In this document: piece after piece, positions 50,120 through 58,139 of the stretch
Numbering within the stretch: position 1 is the stretch's first letter
How the letters are laid out: each line of letters starts with the position of its first letter
Assembly: GCF_002979775.1 (NCBI RefSeq)
Contig: NZ_PCPR01000009.1
Location: 81,681-145,680, forward strand
From: Arthrobacter sp. MYb23
GTDB taxonomy: Bacteria > Actinomycetota > Actinomycetes > Actinomycetales > Micrococcaceae
Reading direction: 5' to 3'
DNA length: 64,000 nt
Made by a program: the position numbers and the translations under genes
Notes under the pieces: model-generated
Seen by the model: the letters and a program-made list of their open reading frames with translations, nothing else
Told to the model about the DNA's origin: nothing
Database searches by the model: none

Positions 50120-52234
50120 ATGGTTATGCCGATTTTTGACACAGCAGCTGCCCTGGACGCGTCCCAGCCCAGGCCCCTCGGACTGAGCGCGCCCCAGCCC
50201 GGAGTTTTCGACGCCCAAACCACCCCCAACGATTCGGTGAACGTGGCCGTCTTCGCGCCGGATCTGGAGCGGGTGGAGGTGGTGTTCCAAGCACCTGGCG
50301 AACCTTGGCAGGCCCATATTCTGTCCAACGTTGAGGACGGTGTGCACTTCAGCCTCGTCAACGGCATGCCGCCAGGCACCCGCTACGGTTTCCGGGCTGC
50401 CCCCGGCGAGGGCGGTCTTCCCCTCTCCATCCCGGCTGTGGACCTGGACGACGACGGCGGCCAGCCGCTGCTGCTCGACCCCTATGGCCGCGCGGTGGAC
50501 CAGCGGGGCGAGTTCCTCACCAGCGTCCACGTGGATACAGGCTTTGACTGGGGCGACGATCATCCGCCGCGAACACCCATGCGGACCTCGGTGATTTATG
50601 AGGCACACGTCCGTGGCCAAACCATGCTGCACCCGGACATCCCGGAGCACCTCCGCGGAACGTACGCGGGCATGGCGCATCCTGTGATGATCCAGCACCT
50701 CACTGAACTTGGCATCACTGCTGTCCAGCTCCTGCCCATTCATTTCCACTTGGATGAGTCGCACCTCCAGGACTTGGGCATGACCAATTACTGGGGCTAC
50801 AACACGGCTGCCTTCTTTGCTCCCCACGCTGATTACGCCACGGAGGCGGCCCGCAACGCCGGTCCCCACGCAGTGCAGGATGAGCTCAAGGGCATGATCA
50901 AACTGCTCCATGCCGCGGGAATCGAAGTCATCCTCGACGTCGTGTACAACCACACCGCCGAAGCGGGGCCCGACGGTCCGCCGCTGAGCTTCCGTGGTTT
51001 GGCAGAGAAACGTTACTACCGGCATGATGCCCATGGCCGCTACCTGGATACCACCGGGTGCGGCAACACCTTGGATTTCAGCGATCCCGTGGTGGTTGAC
51101 CTCGCCCTGGATTCCCTGCGGTACTGGGTAAATGACTTCCATGTGGACGGGTTCCGCTTCGACCTCGCGGTGACGCTTTGCCGGGACGCCAGCAATACTT
51201 TTGATCCCCAGCACCCGTTCCTGCAGGCGATCGCCGAAGACCCCGTACTCTCCGCGGTCAAGCTGATCTCCGAGCCCTGGGATGTTGGCTATGGTGGCTG
51301 GCAGACGGGGCGGTTCCCGCACGGATGGTCGGATTGGAATGACCATTTCCGCGACGGCGTCCGAAGCTTCTGGCTCTCAGACCGGGCGGCCATGGAGTCC
51401 GGTGGTCAAGGCGGCTCTGTTGCTTCTTTGGCTGAGCTCATGGCAGGCTCGGCCAATCTCTTTGCTTCCTCGGGTCGGACCCGGCTGGCCAGCGTCAACT
51501 TCATCACCGCTCATGACGGCTTCACCCTCAAGGACCTGGTCAGCTACGACCGCAAGCACAACGAGGCCAACGGGGAGCAGAACCGTGACGGCCACGGAGA
51601 CAACCGCAGCTACAACCACGGTGTGGAGGGGAGGAGCGAGAACGAGGCAATTGTGGCCGCCCGCGCCTTGTCCATCCGCAACCTGATGGCCACCTTGCTC
51701 CTGTCCTTCGGTGTTCCCATGATCACTGCCGGTGATGAGATCGGGCGCACCCAGCAGGGCAATAACAATGCTTACTGCCAGGACAACCCCACGGCTTGGC
51801 TGGATTGGAGCCGGACCCAGGAAGCCAACGCCATGTTCAGGACGACGCGTGAACTGGTGAGGCTGCGCCGCTGGTTCCTGCGGCACCAGCCTGAGAGTTT
51901 CCCCGGCAGCGCGAACGAGTCCAGCCTGCAATGGTTTGATGACAAGGGAAAGCGGATGACTCCGGCACGCTGGAACGATCCCAGTGTCCGCTCCGTCCAG
52001 CTCCTGATGGGACACGAGGACAGCGAGATCCGCGGGTTGATCTCCGTGAACGGCAGCAACCAGGACGTGAAAATGGTCCTGCCGGAGATCTTGAGCGAGT
52101 CAGGCATCGGAAAGCGCATGTTTGAACTTCGCTTCACCACCTCGGTGCTGCACGAGCGCAGGAAGGGCGCGTTGGTGGCTTCGGGCGAGCGGGATATCCT
52201 GCAAGCCAACACCATCAACATCTACCGCACCTAG
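50120..52234 (+). CDS. glgX: Glycogen debranching enzyme
   Basis: GH13 isoamylase-type enzyme of about 704 residues that hydrolyses alpha-1,6 branches left by glycogen phosphorylase. N-terminal CBM48-like domain (VNVAVFAPDLERVEVVF), catalytic barrel with LDVVYNHT, nucleophile Asp in DGFRFDLA, acid/base Glu in LISEPWD and the third Asp in TAHDGFT. The start is uncertain. ATG at 50120 lies 8 nt after TAAACT (possible leaderless -10); GTG at 50099 and ATG at 50126 are alternatives. It is part of a glycogen/trehalose cluster with glgP, glgE, treS and mak-glgB. Function firm. Confidence 0.94.
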   Translation: MVMPIFDTAAALDASQPRPLGLSAPQPGVFDAQTTPNDSVNVAVFAPDLERVEVVFQAPGEPWQAHILSNVEDGVHFSLVNGMPPGTRYGFRAAPGEGGLPLSIPAVDLDDDGGQPLLLDPYGRAVDQRGEFLTSVHVDTGFDWGDDHPPRTPMRTSVIYEAHVRGQTMLHPDIPEHLRGTYAGMAHPVMIQHLTELGITAVQLLPIHFHLDESHLQDLGMTNYWGYNTAAFFAPHADYATEAARNAGPHAVQDELKGMIKLLHAAGIEVILDVVYNHTAEAGPDGPPLSFRGLAEKRYYRHDAHGRYLDTTGCGNTLDFSDPVVVDLALDSLRYWVNDFHVDGFRFDLAVTLCRDASNTFDPQHPFLQAIAEDPVLSAVKLISEPWDVGYGGWQTGRFPHGWSDWNDHFRDGVRSFWLSDRAAMESGGQGGSVASLAELMAGSANLFASSGRTRLASVNFITAHDGFTLKDLVSYDRKHNEANGEQNRDGHGDNRSYNHGVEGRSENEAIVAARALSIRNLMATLLLSFGVPMITAGDEIGRTQQGNNNAYCQDNPTAWLDWSRTQEANAMFRTTRELVRLRRWFLRHQPESFPGSANESSLQWFDDKGKRMTPARWNDPSVRSVQLLMGHEDSEIRGLISVNGSNQDVKMVLPEILSESGIGKRMFELRFTTSVLHERRKGALVASGERDILQANTINIYRT

Positions 52235-52274
52235 CTGCCGTCTGGCAGCGCCAACAAACAGGGAGTCTCTCAGC

Positions 52275-52748
52275 ATGAACCGCAGCCGCAGCAAACTGGT
52301 GGCGTTCGCGGGCTTGGTGATCGCCGTCGTCGTGTTGGTGGTCGCCATGGTGGGTGGAGGCTCACTGACGTCGCAAACCACGACGCCGGAACCTGGCTCC
52401 ACTTCGACGCCACCGATGGCAACTGCCACCGCAGGTGCCACCCCCGCCGTCGCCAACCCTTCTTCGCTGCCCGCCATCAACGCCTCGCAGCTGCCCAAGG
52501 AAGCCCGTCAGACCCTTGCGCTGATTGCCAAGGGCGGCCCATACCCCTACGACCGCGACGGTGTGAACTTCGGCAACTTCGAGGGATTGCTGCCGAAGAA
52601 GTCCGGTGGCTTCTACAAGGAGTACACCGTGCCCACGCCAGGGGAGTCCGACCGTGGCGCGCGCCGCATCATCGTAGGCAAGGACTCAGCCAAGTACTAC
52701 ACCCCGGACCATTACGAGTCCTTCAAATTCATTGTCGAAGACAAGTAG
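52275..52748 (+). CDS. Secreted guanyl-specific ribonuclease (RNase Sa/barnase superfamily)
   Basis: Exported RNase of 157 residues. An N-terminal signal/anchor helix (about 8-27) is followed by a Ser/Thr/Pro-rich linker (about 30-65). The RNase domain contains LPKEARQTLALIAKGGPYPYDRDGVNFGNFE and ends FKFIVEDK. Catalytic residues matching RNase Sa Glu54, Arg69 and His85 are Glu116 (KEYTVPTPG), Arg131 (ARRII) and His146 (PDHY). There are no cysteines, so the RNase Sa disulfide is absent. ATG at 52275 follows GGGAG. The barstar gene starts 6 bp downstream, forming a toxin-immunity pair. Confidence 0.92.
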   Translation: MNRSRSKLVAFAGLVIAVVVLVVAMVGGGSLTSQTTTPEPGSTSTPPMATATAGATPAVANPSSLPAINASQLPKEARQTLALIAKGGPYPYDRDGVNFGNFEGLLPKKSGGFYKEYTVPTPGESDRGARRIIVGKDSAKYYTPDHYESFKFIVEDK

Positions 52749-52754
52749 GAGCCC

Positions 52755-53114
52755 ATGAAGATCTATTCCGCAGATACCTGGACGCTCGAAGAACTGCAGG
52801 AGCAGATCTCCGACGCCGGCCGCCGGACTCTCTTGGTCCCGCCGGCGACCACCAAGCAGGCGGTCCTTGAGGTCTTCGGCCAGGTCCTCGATTTCCCCGA
52901 GTACTACGGCGTGAACCTCGACGCCCTCAACGACTCCCTGCATGACTACGCCGATGCCCTCTCAGAGGACGACGGCAGCCCGGTCACCATGATCTGGCAG
53001 GTCCCGCCGGCCTACCGCACCGACCGTTCCTTCGGAGTGGTCTGCGAAATCCTGCAAGACGCAGAAAGCTACGCCGGCCGGGACCTGACAGTCATCGCCA
53101 TCTTCCAAAACTAA
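52755..53114 (+). CDS. Barstar-family ribonuclease inhibitor
   Basis: Intracellular inhibitor of 119 residues that protects the host from its own secreted RNase. The segment FPEYYGVNLDALNDSLHDY is nearly the same as barstar's RNase-contacting helix (PEYYGENLDALWDCL), including both Asp residues that bind the active site. Located 6 bp after the RNase gene, almost certainly in the same transcript. ATG at 52755 follows AGGAG. The call is firm; inhibition of this particular RNase is inferred. Confidence 0.93.
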   Translation: MKIYSADTWTLEELQEQISDAGRRTLLVPPATTKQAVLEVFGQVLDFPEYYGVNLDALNDSLHDYADALSEDDGSPVTMIWQVPPAYRTDRSFGVVCEILQDAESYAGRDLTVIAIFQN

Positions 53115-53213
53115 ACAAGAACCACCGCCTTCTTCAGCGGACCTTGGACAACCCGAAGTGGCGAGTGCACCACAAAGCTGGATGGGCCGCACCGCACGGC
53201 AGACAAAACCCAA

Positions 53214-53286
53214 CGGGTGACACCGGCCCGGAAGCGCGCGTCAAAAGCGAGGAACGAGCCAGCGCGCGGAGGGTCGGGGTCACCCG
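53214..53286. terminator. Long hairpin between barstar and glgP (repeat-family element B)
   Basis: CGGGTGAC (53214-53221) pairs with GTCACCCG (53279-53286), CCGGCCC with GGGTCGG (one G-U) and GCGCGC with GCGCGC. The loop contains AAGCGAGGAACGAGC, shared with the hairpin after rlmB. It separates convergent genes. Confidence 0.75.
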
Positions 53287-53304
53287 ATTGGGACTCAAGC
53301 CTGC

Positions 53305-55929
53305 TTAGGCGTTCGCGATCAATCCAAGTTCAGCTTTGGAAGCCAGCGCCGAGTGCTTCGGGAACACCCGGACGGTATAGCCGAACGAGCCGGACCGGTT
53401 GATCACCAGGGAGCCGCTGAACAGGTGGCGTCCGCCGCCGAGGTCCTCGAGGGAGTCCAGTTCGGCTACCACGATGTCCTCGAGCTCGTCGGATTCCTCG
53501 GCACGGCCGAAGGCTACCTCCACGGAGACGTCATCGGGTGTCAGGTTGTTGAGGGCAACGTAGGCGTTGACTTGGAGTGTGTCACCTACCTGGGGTTCTT
53601 CGGAGACGCCGACGGAGTCCACGTGTTCCACCACAACCTCGGGCCACGCGTTCCGTACCTTGGTGGTCCAGGCCGCGAGTTCCTTGGCTTCCTTGAAGGC
53701 TTCGGCAACGGCCCTGCGTCCGGACACAGCGGCCGGGCAGTAGAGGTTGTTGACGTAGTCGTGGAGCATGCGTTCTGCGGAGACTGCGGGGCCCAGGTTG
53801 GCCAGCGTGTGTTTGATCATGGACACCCAGTGGGTGGGCACGGTTTCGACGCTGGATTCCGAGGGTCCGGCTGCTCCGGCGGCTTGTGCCACCGTTGTGC
53901 CGTAGAAGCGCGGCGCCACCTGGGTTTCGAGGAGTTCGTAGAGTGCTGATGCCTCAATGTCGTCGCGTTCCTCGGAGGATGCGTTGTTGTTGGCGGTGGG
54001 GATGGCCCAGCCGTTTTCGCCGTCGTACATTTCGTCCCACCAGCCGTCCAGGACGGAGAGGTTGAGCGAGCCGTTGATGGCGGCCTTCATTCCGGAGGTG
54101 CCGCAGGCTTCGAGCGGGCGGAGCGGGTTGTTGAGCCAGACGTCGCAGCCGGGGAACAGGGTCCGGGCCATGGCGATGTCGTAGTTGGGCAGGAAGACGA
54201 TCCTGTGCCGGACTTGGGGGTCGTCGGTGAACTTGACCAGGTCTTGGATCATTTTCTTGCCGGCATCGTCTGCGGGGTGCGATTTGCCTGCGATGACCAG
54301 CTGGATGGGGTGTTTTGGATCCAGCAGAAGGGCCTTCAAGCGTGCGGGGTCGCGCAGCATGAGCGTGAGCCGCTTGTAGGTGGGTACGCGGCGTGCGAAT
54401 CCGATGGTGAGGACGTCGGGGTCCAGTACGGAGTCGGTCCAGCCGAGTTCGGCGTCGGCGGCGCCCCGTTTCTTCCACGAAGCCCGGAGCCGGCGTCGAA
54501 CGTCTTCGATGAGTTGTTCGCGGAGCTCGCGGCGGAGGGCCCAGACGTCTTCGTCGCTGACGTTGTAGGCCAGGTCCCAGCGTCCCATTGCTTCGGCTTC
54601 GGCACCGAACTGGTTCCGTGCCAGGGACGAGACGCGGGGGTCAACCCATGTGGGCACGTGGACTCCGTTGGTGACGGAGGCGATAGGGATTTCGGAGTGG
54701 TCGAATCCTGGCCAGAGTCCGGCGAACATTTCGCGGGACACCACGCCGTGCAGCTTTGCCACACCATTAGCGCGTTGCGCGAGGCGCAGGCCCATCACCG
54801 CCATGTTGAACACCGAGGGGTTGCCACCGTCGTAGTTTTCGCGGCCGAGTTCCAGGATGCGTTCGGTGGGCACTGAGGGTGCCAGCCCGGCGTCGAAGAA
54901 GTGTTTGATTTGCACGGTTTCGAAGCGGTCGATGCCGGCGGGGACGGGCGTGTGCGTCGTGAAGACGGTGGACGCGCGGCCGGCGGCGAGGGCTTCGTCC
55001 CAGCTGAGGGGCTCGTTGGGGTCGGACATGGCTTCCTGGATGCGTTCGATTCCCAGGAAGCCTGCGTGGCCTTCGTTGGTGTGGAACACTTCGGGCGCGG
55101 GTGTGCCGGTGAGTTCCTGGTAGACGCGCAGCGCTTTGACGCCGCCCATGCCCAGGAGGAGTTCCTGCTGGAGCCGGTGGTCGCCGCCGCCGCCGTACAG
55201 GCGGTCTGTGATGCCGCGGGCGGCTTCGTCGTTGGAGGGGACGTTGGAGTCCAGCAGCAGCAGTGGAACGCGTCCGACGTCGGCACGCCACACGTGCGCG
55301 TGGAGCTCGCGTCCGTGGGGCAGCGGCAGGGAGATGTGGACGGGCTTGCCGGGGGCGCCGTCCTTGGCCGGGTGGCGGAGCAGCGTCAGGGGGAGGCCGT
55401 CGGGGTCCAGCACGGGGTAGGTTTCCTGCTGCCAGGCGTCGCGGGAGAGTGACTGTTTGAAGTAGCCGGCCTGGTACAGAAGGCCCACGCCGATCAGCGG
55501 CACACCGAGGTCCGAGGCGGCTTTGAGGTGGTCACCGGCGAGGATTCCGAGGCCGCCGGAGTACTGCGGGAGTACTTCGGTGATGCCGAATTCGGGGGAG
55601 AAGTACGCGATGCAGGCCGGAGCGTCCTCGTTGAGGCCTTGGTACCAGCGCGGTTCGCTGAGGTAGCGGTCCAGATCGGCTGCGGCGTGCTGGACGCGTT
55701 CCACAACTGCTCCGTCATTGGCCAGGTCCTGCAGTTGCTCGCGGCTGATGGACCCCAGTAAGGCAATGGGGTCGTGCTGCGAGGCCTCCCAGAGAGCCGG
55801 ATTGAGGCTCGCAAAAAGCTCCCGTGTGGGCCGGTGCCACGACCAGCGCAAATTGGTCGCCAGACGGGCCAGGGGCCTGATGGGCTCGGGGAGGACGGTA
55901 CGGACTGTAAACCTTCGAATTGCCTTCAC
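53305..55929 (-). CDS. glgP: Alpha-glucan (glycogen) phosphorylase
   Basis: Releases glucose 1-phosphate from glycogen ends. 874 residues of the actinobacterial GT35 subtype with an N-terminal DUF3417-like segment (RPLARLATNLRWSWHRPTRELF). Landmarks are FSPEFGITEVLPQYSGGLGILAGDH, HTNEGHAGF and the PLP-site region GTSGMKAAINGSLNLSVLDGWW. GTG at 55929 lies 7 nt after TAGTGT (minus strand, 55937-55942) with no Shine-Dalgarno, so it is probably leaderless. Divergent from glgE across 131 bp. Function firm. Confidence 0.95.
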   Translation of the reverse strand: MKAIRRFTVRTVLPEPIRPLARLATNLRWSWHRPTRELFASLNPALWEASQHDPIALLGSISREQLQDLANDGAVVERVQHAAADLDRYLSEPRWYQGLNEDAPACIAYFSPEFGITEVLPQYSGGLGILAGDHLKAASDLGVPLIGVGLLYQAGYFKQSLSRDAWQQETYPVLDPDGLPLTLLRHPAKDGAPGKPVHISLPLPHGRELHAHVWRADVGRVPLLLLDSNVPSNDEAARGITDRLYGGGGDHRLQQELLLGMGGVKALRVYQELTGTPAPEVFHTNEGHAGFLGIERIQEAMSDPNEPLSWDEALAAGRASTVFTTHTPVPAGIDRFETVQIKHFFDAGLAPSVPTERILELGRENYDGGNPSVFNMAVMGLRLAQRANGVAKLHGVVSREMFAGLWPGFDHSEIPIASVTNGVHVPTWVDPRVSSLARNQFGAEAEAMGRWDLAYNVSDEDVWALRRELREQLIEDVRRRLRASWKKRGAADAELGWTDSVLDPDVLTIGFARRVPTYKRLTLMLRDPARLKALLLDPKHPIQLVIAGKSHPADDAGKKMIQDLVKFTDDPQVRHRIVFLPNYDIAMARTLFPGCDVWLNNPLRPLEACGTSGMKAAINGSLNLSVLDGWWDEMYDGENGWAIPTANNNASSEERDDIEASALYELLETQVAPRFYGTTVAQAAGAAGPSESSVETVPTHWVSMIKHTLANLGPAVSAERMLHDYVNNLYCPAAVSGRRAVAEAFKEAKELAAWTTKVRNAWPEVVVEHVDSVGVSEEPQVGDTLQVNAYVALNNLTPDDVSVEVAFGRAEESDELEDIVVAELDSLEDLGGGRHLFSGSLVINRSGSFGYTVRVFPKHSALASKAELGLIANA

Positions 55930-56060
55930 GAGCGCCACACTAACGGACTCGCATGGCAGCCGGAACTGCATTGGGTTTCTTTTAGGTAAAAGTCAGCTTG
56001 CGTCGAGGAGAAAGGTCGTGTGCTTAGCATTCTGTGATTTTTCTCGCTAACGTCGTGGTT
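55930..56060. promoter_or_regulatory. Divergent promoters of glgP and glgE
   Basis: 131 bp between the start codons. TAGTGT on the minus strand lies 7 nt before the glgP GTG, and TAACGT (56048-56053) lies 7 nt before the glgE GTG. Both are placed for leaderless transcripts. The shared region is a natural site for joint control of glucan breakdown and synthesis. Confidence 0.6.
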
Positions 56061-58139
56061 GTGACGAAAACCGCGCGAACCATCACCGCTCTGAAATCCA
56101 AGACGACTACGGACATCACCGAGGGACTTCGCTTCGGCCGGTTCCCCATCACGGCCGTGCAGCCGGTGGTTGAGGGTGGCCGTTTCCCGGCGAAGGCCTT
56201 GCCGGGCGAGGACCTCGTTGTGGGCGCCACGGTCTTCCGTGAAGGCCATGACCAGCTTGGCGTGTCCGCTGTGCTGCTCGATCCCAAGGGCAAGGAGCGT
56301 CAGCGCGTCCGCCTGACTCCTGCCCAGGGGGAGCAGTGGAAGGGCCTGGACCGCTGGGAAGGCCTGATCACCCCAGCTGGCACCGGTGCCTGGTCCTTCG
56401 TCATTGAAGCCTGGCATGACCGCTACGGCACGTGGCACCACAACGCCGAGGTCAAGGTGGGGGCCAGCATTGACGTCGAGTTGATGCTTGCCGAGGGCGC
56501 TGCCCTCCTGGCGGAAGCTACCGACGACGCCGGGCGCAGCGCCGTGGAGAAGCGCACCTTGCGTGCCGCTTCCGTGGTGCTGGCCGACACCACCAAGACT
56601 GCCGAGGAGCGCCTGGGCGCCGGTTTCAGCCCTGAGGTGCTGGCCGCCGTCGGACGCGTTCCCATCCGCGATCTGGTGACCGTTTCCGAACGTTTCCCGC
56701 TGCAGGTGGAACGCGACCTCGCGGGTCGCGGTTCCTGGTACGAGTTCTTCCCCCGCTCAGAGGGCGCTGTGCTGGATCACTCCACCGGCGTCTGGACCTC
56801 CGGCAACTTCCGGACGGCAGCCAGGAGACTCGACGCCGTGGCGGACATGGGCTTCGACATCATCTATCTGCCACCCATCCACCCCATCGGTTTCGAGCAC
56901 CGCAAGGGCCGCAACAACACCTTGACGCCGGGTCCGCAGGATCCCGGTTCGCCGTGGGCCATCGGTTCCAAGGACGGCGGACATGACGCCATCCACCCGG
57001 AACTGGGTACCTTTGAGGACTTTGACGCGTTCGTGGCCCGTGCCAGGGAGCTGGGGCTCGAAGTTGCTTTGGACCTCGCACTGCAGGCAGCTCCGGATCA
57101 CCCTTGGGTGGCCACCAACCCGGAATGGTTCACCACCCGCGTGGATGGGTCCATTGCGTACGCGGAGAACCCGCCCAAGAAGTACCAGGACATTTACCCC
57201 CTGAACTTCGACAACGACCCCGCAGGCTTGTCCAAGGAAATCCTGCGGATCGTGCAGCTGTGGATCAGCCACGGAGTCAAGGTTTTCCGGGTGGACAATC
57301 CCCACACCAAGCCCGTCTGGTTCTGGGAGTGGCTGATCGGCAAGATCAACAAGAAGAACCCCGAGGTTGTTTTCCTGGCAGAAGCCTTCACCCGCCCGCC
57401 AATGATGCATGCCTTGGGCCGCGCCGGTTTCCAGCAGTCCTACACCTACTTCACGTGGCGCAATACCAAGACCGAGCTGGAGCAGTACTTCCACGAGGTC
57501 AGCCACGAGACCGCGGCCTTCTTCCGACCCAACTTCTTTGTGAACACCCCGGATATCCTCACCGAGTACCTGCAGTATGGGGGTCCTGCCGCGTTCCGCA
57601 TCCGGGCCGCGTTGGCTGCTACGGCCAGCCCGCTGTGGGGCGTCTATGCGGGTTATGAGTTGTACGAGCACGTTGCCCGTCCGGGCGCGGAGGAGTACAT
57701 CGACAACGAGAAGTACGAGTACAAGGCGCGGGATTGGGAAGGTGCTGCCGAGTCAGGGCGGACCTTGGCGCCGTACATCACCAGGCTCAACACCATCCGC
57801 AAGGACCACGTGGCCTTGGGTGATCTGCAGAACCTGACACTGCATAGCAGCACCGACGACGCCACGATTGTGTACTCCAAGCACAAAACGCTGCCGGACG
57901 GAACCAAGGACACCTTGATCATTGTGGTCAACGTGGATCCTCACAGCACCCGCGAAAGCACAGTGTCCCTGGACCTCGCGGCCTTGGAGCTGGATCCTTC
58001 GGACTACAACGAGGACGGCCGGTTCCGGGTGGACGACCTCATCACCGGCCAGAGCTGGGAATGGGGCGAGCATAACTACGTGCGGCTTGACGCGCATGTG
58101 GAACCGGCGCACATTCTGAGCATCCGGAGGCGGCCTTAG
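56061..58139 (+). CDS. glgE: Alpha-1,4-glucan:maltose-1-phosphate maltosyltransferase
   Basis: GH13_3 enzyme of 692 residues that adds maltose from maltose 1-phosphate to a growing glucan. Landmarks: WYEFFPRSEG, DIIYLPPIHPIGFEHRKGRNN, nucleophile Asp in VFRVDNPHTKPVWFWEW (about 412), acid/base Glu in FLAEAFTRP (about 440), and the C-terminal KYEYKARDW. The start is GTG at 56061 (VTKTARTI), 7 nt after TAACGT, so probably leaderless; a longer upstream reading is rejected. treS starts in the stop codon (TAGTG). Confidence 0.96.
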   Translation: MTKTARTITALKSKTTTDITEGLRFGRFPITAVQPVVEGGRFPAKALPGEDLVVGATVFREGHDQLGVSAVLLDPKGKERQRVRLTPAQGEQWKGLDRWEGLITPAGTGAWSFVIEAWHDRYGTWHHNAEVKVGASIDVELMLAEGAALLAEATDDAGRSAVEKRTLRAASVVLADTTKTAEERLGAGFSPEVLAAVGRVPIRDLVTVSERFPLQVERDLAGRGSWYEFFPRSEGAVLDHSTGVWTSGNFRTAARRLDAVADMGFDIIYLPPIHPIGFEHRKGRNNTLTPGPQDPGSPWAIGSKDGGHDAIHPELGTFEDFDAFVARARELGLEVALDLALQAAPDHPWVATNPEWFTTRVDGSIAYAENPPKKYQDIYPLNFDNDPAGLSKEILRIVQLWISHGVKVFRVDNPHTKPVWFWEWLIGKINKKNPEVVFLAEAFTRPPMMHALGRAGFQQSYTYFTWRNTKTELEQYFHEVSHETAAFFRPNFFVNTPDILTEYLQYGGPAAFRIRAALAATASPLWGVYAGYELYEHVARPGAEEYIDNEKYEYKARDWEGAAESGRTLAPYITRLNTIRKDHVALGDLQNLTLHSSTDDATIVYSKHKTLPDGTKDTLIIVVNVDPHSTRESTVSLDLAALELDPSDYNEDGRFRVDDLITGQSWEWGEHNYVRLDAHVEPAHILSIRRRP

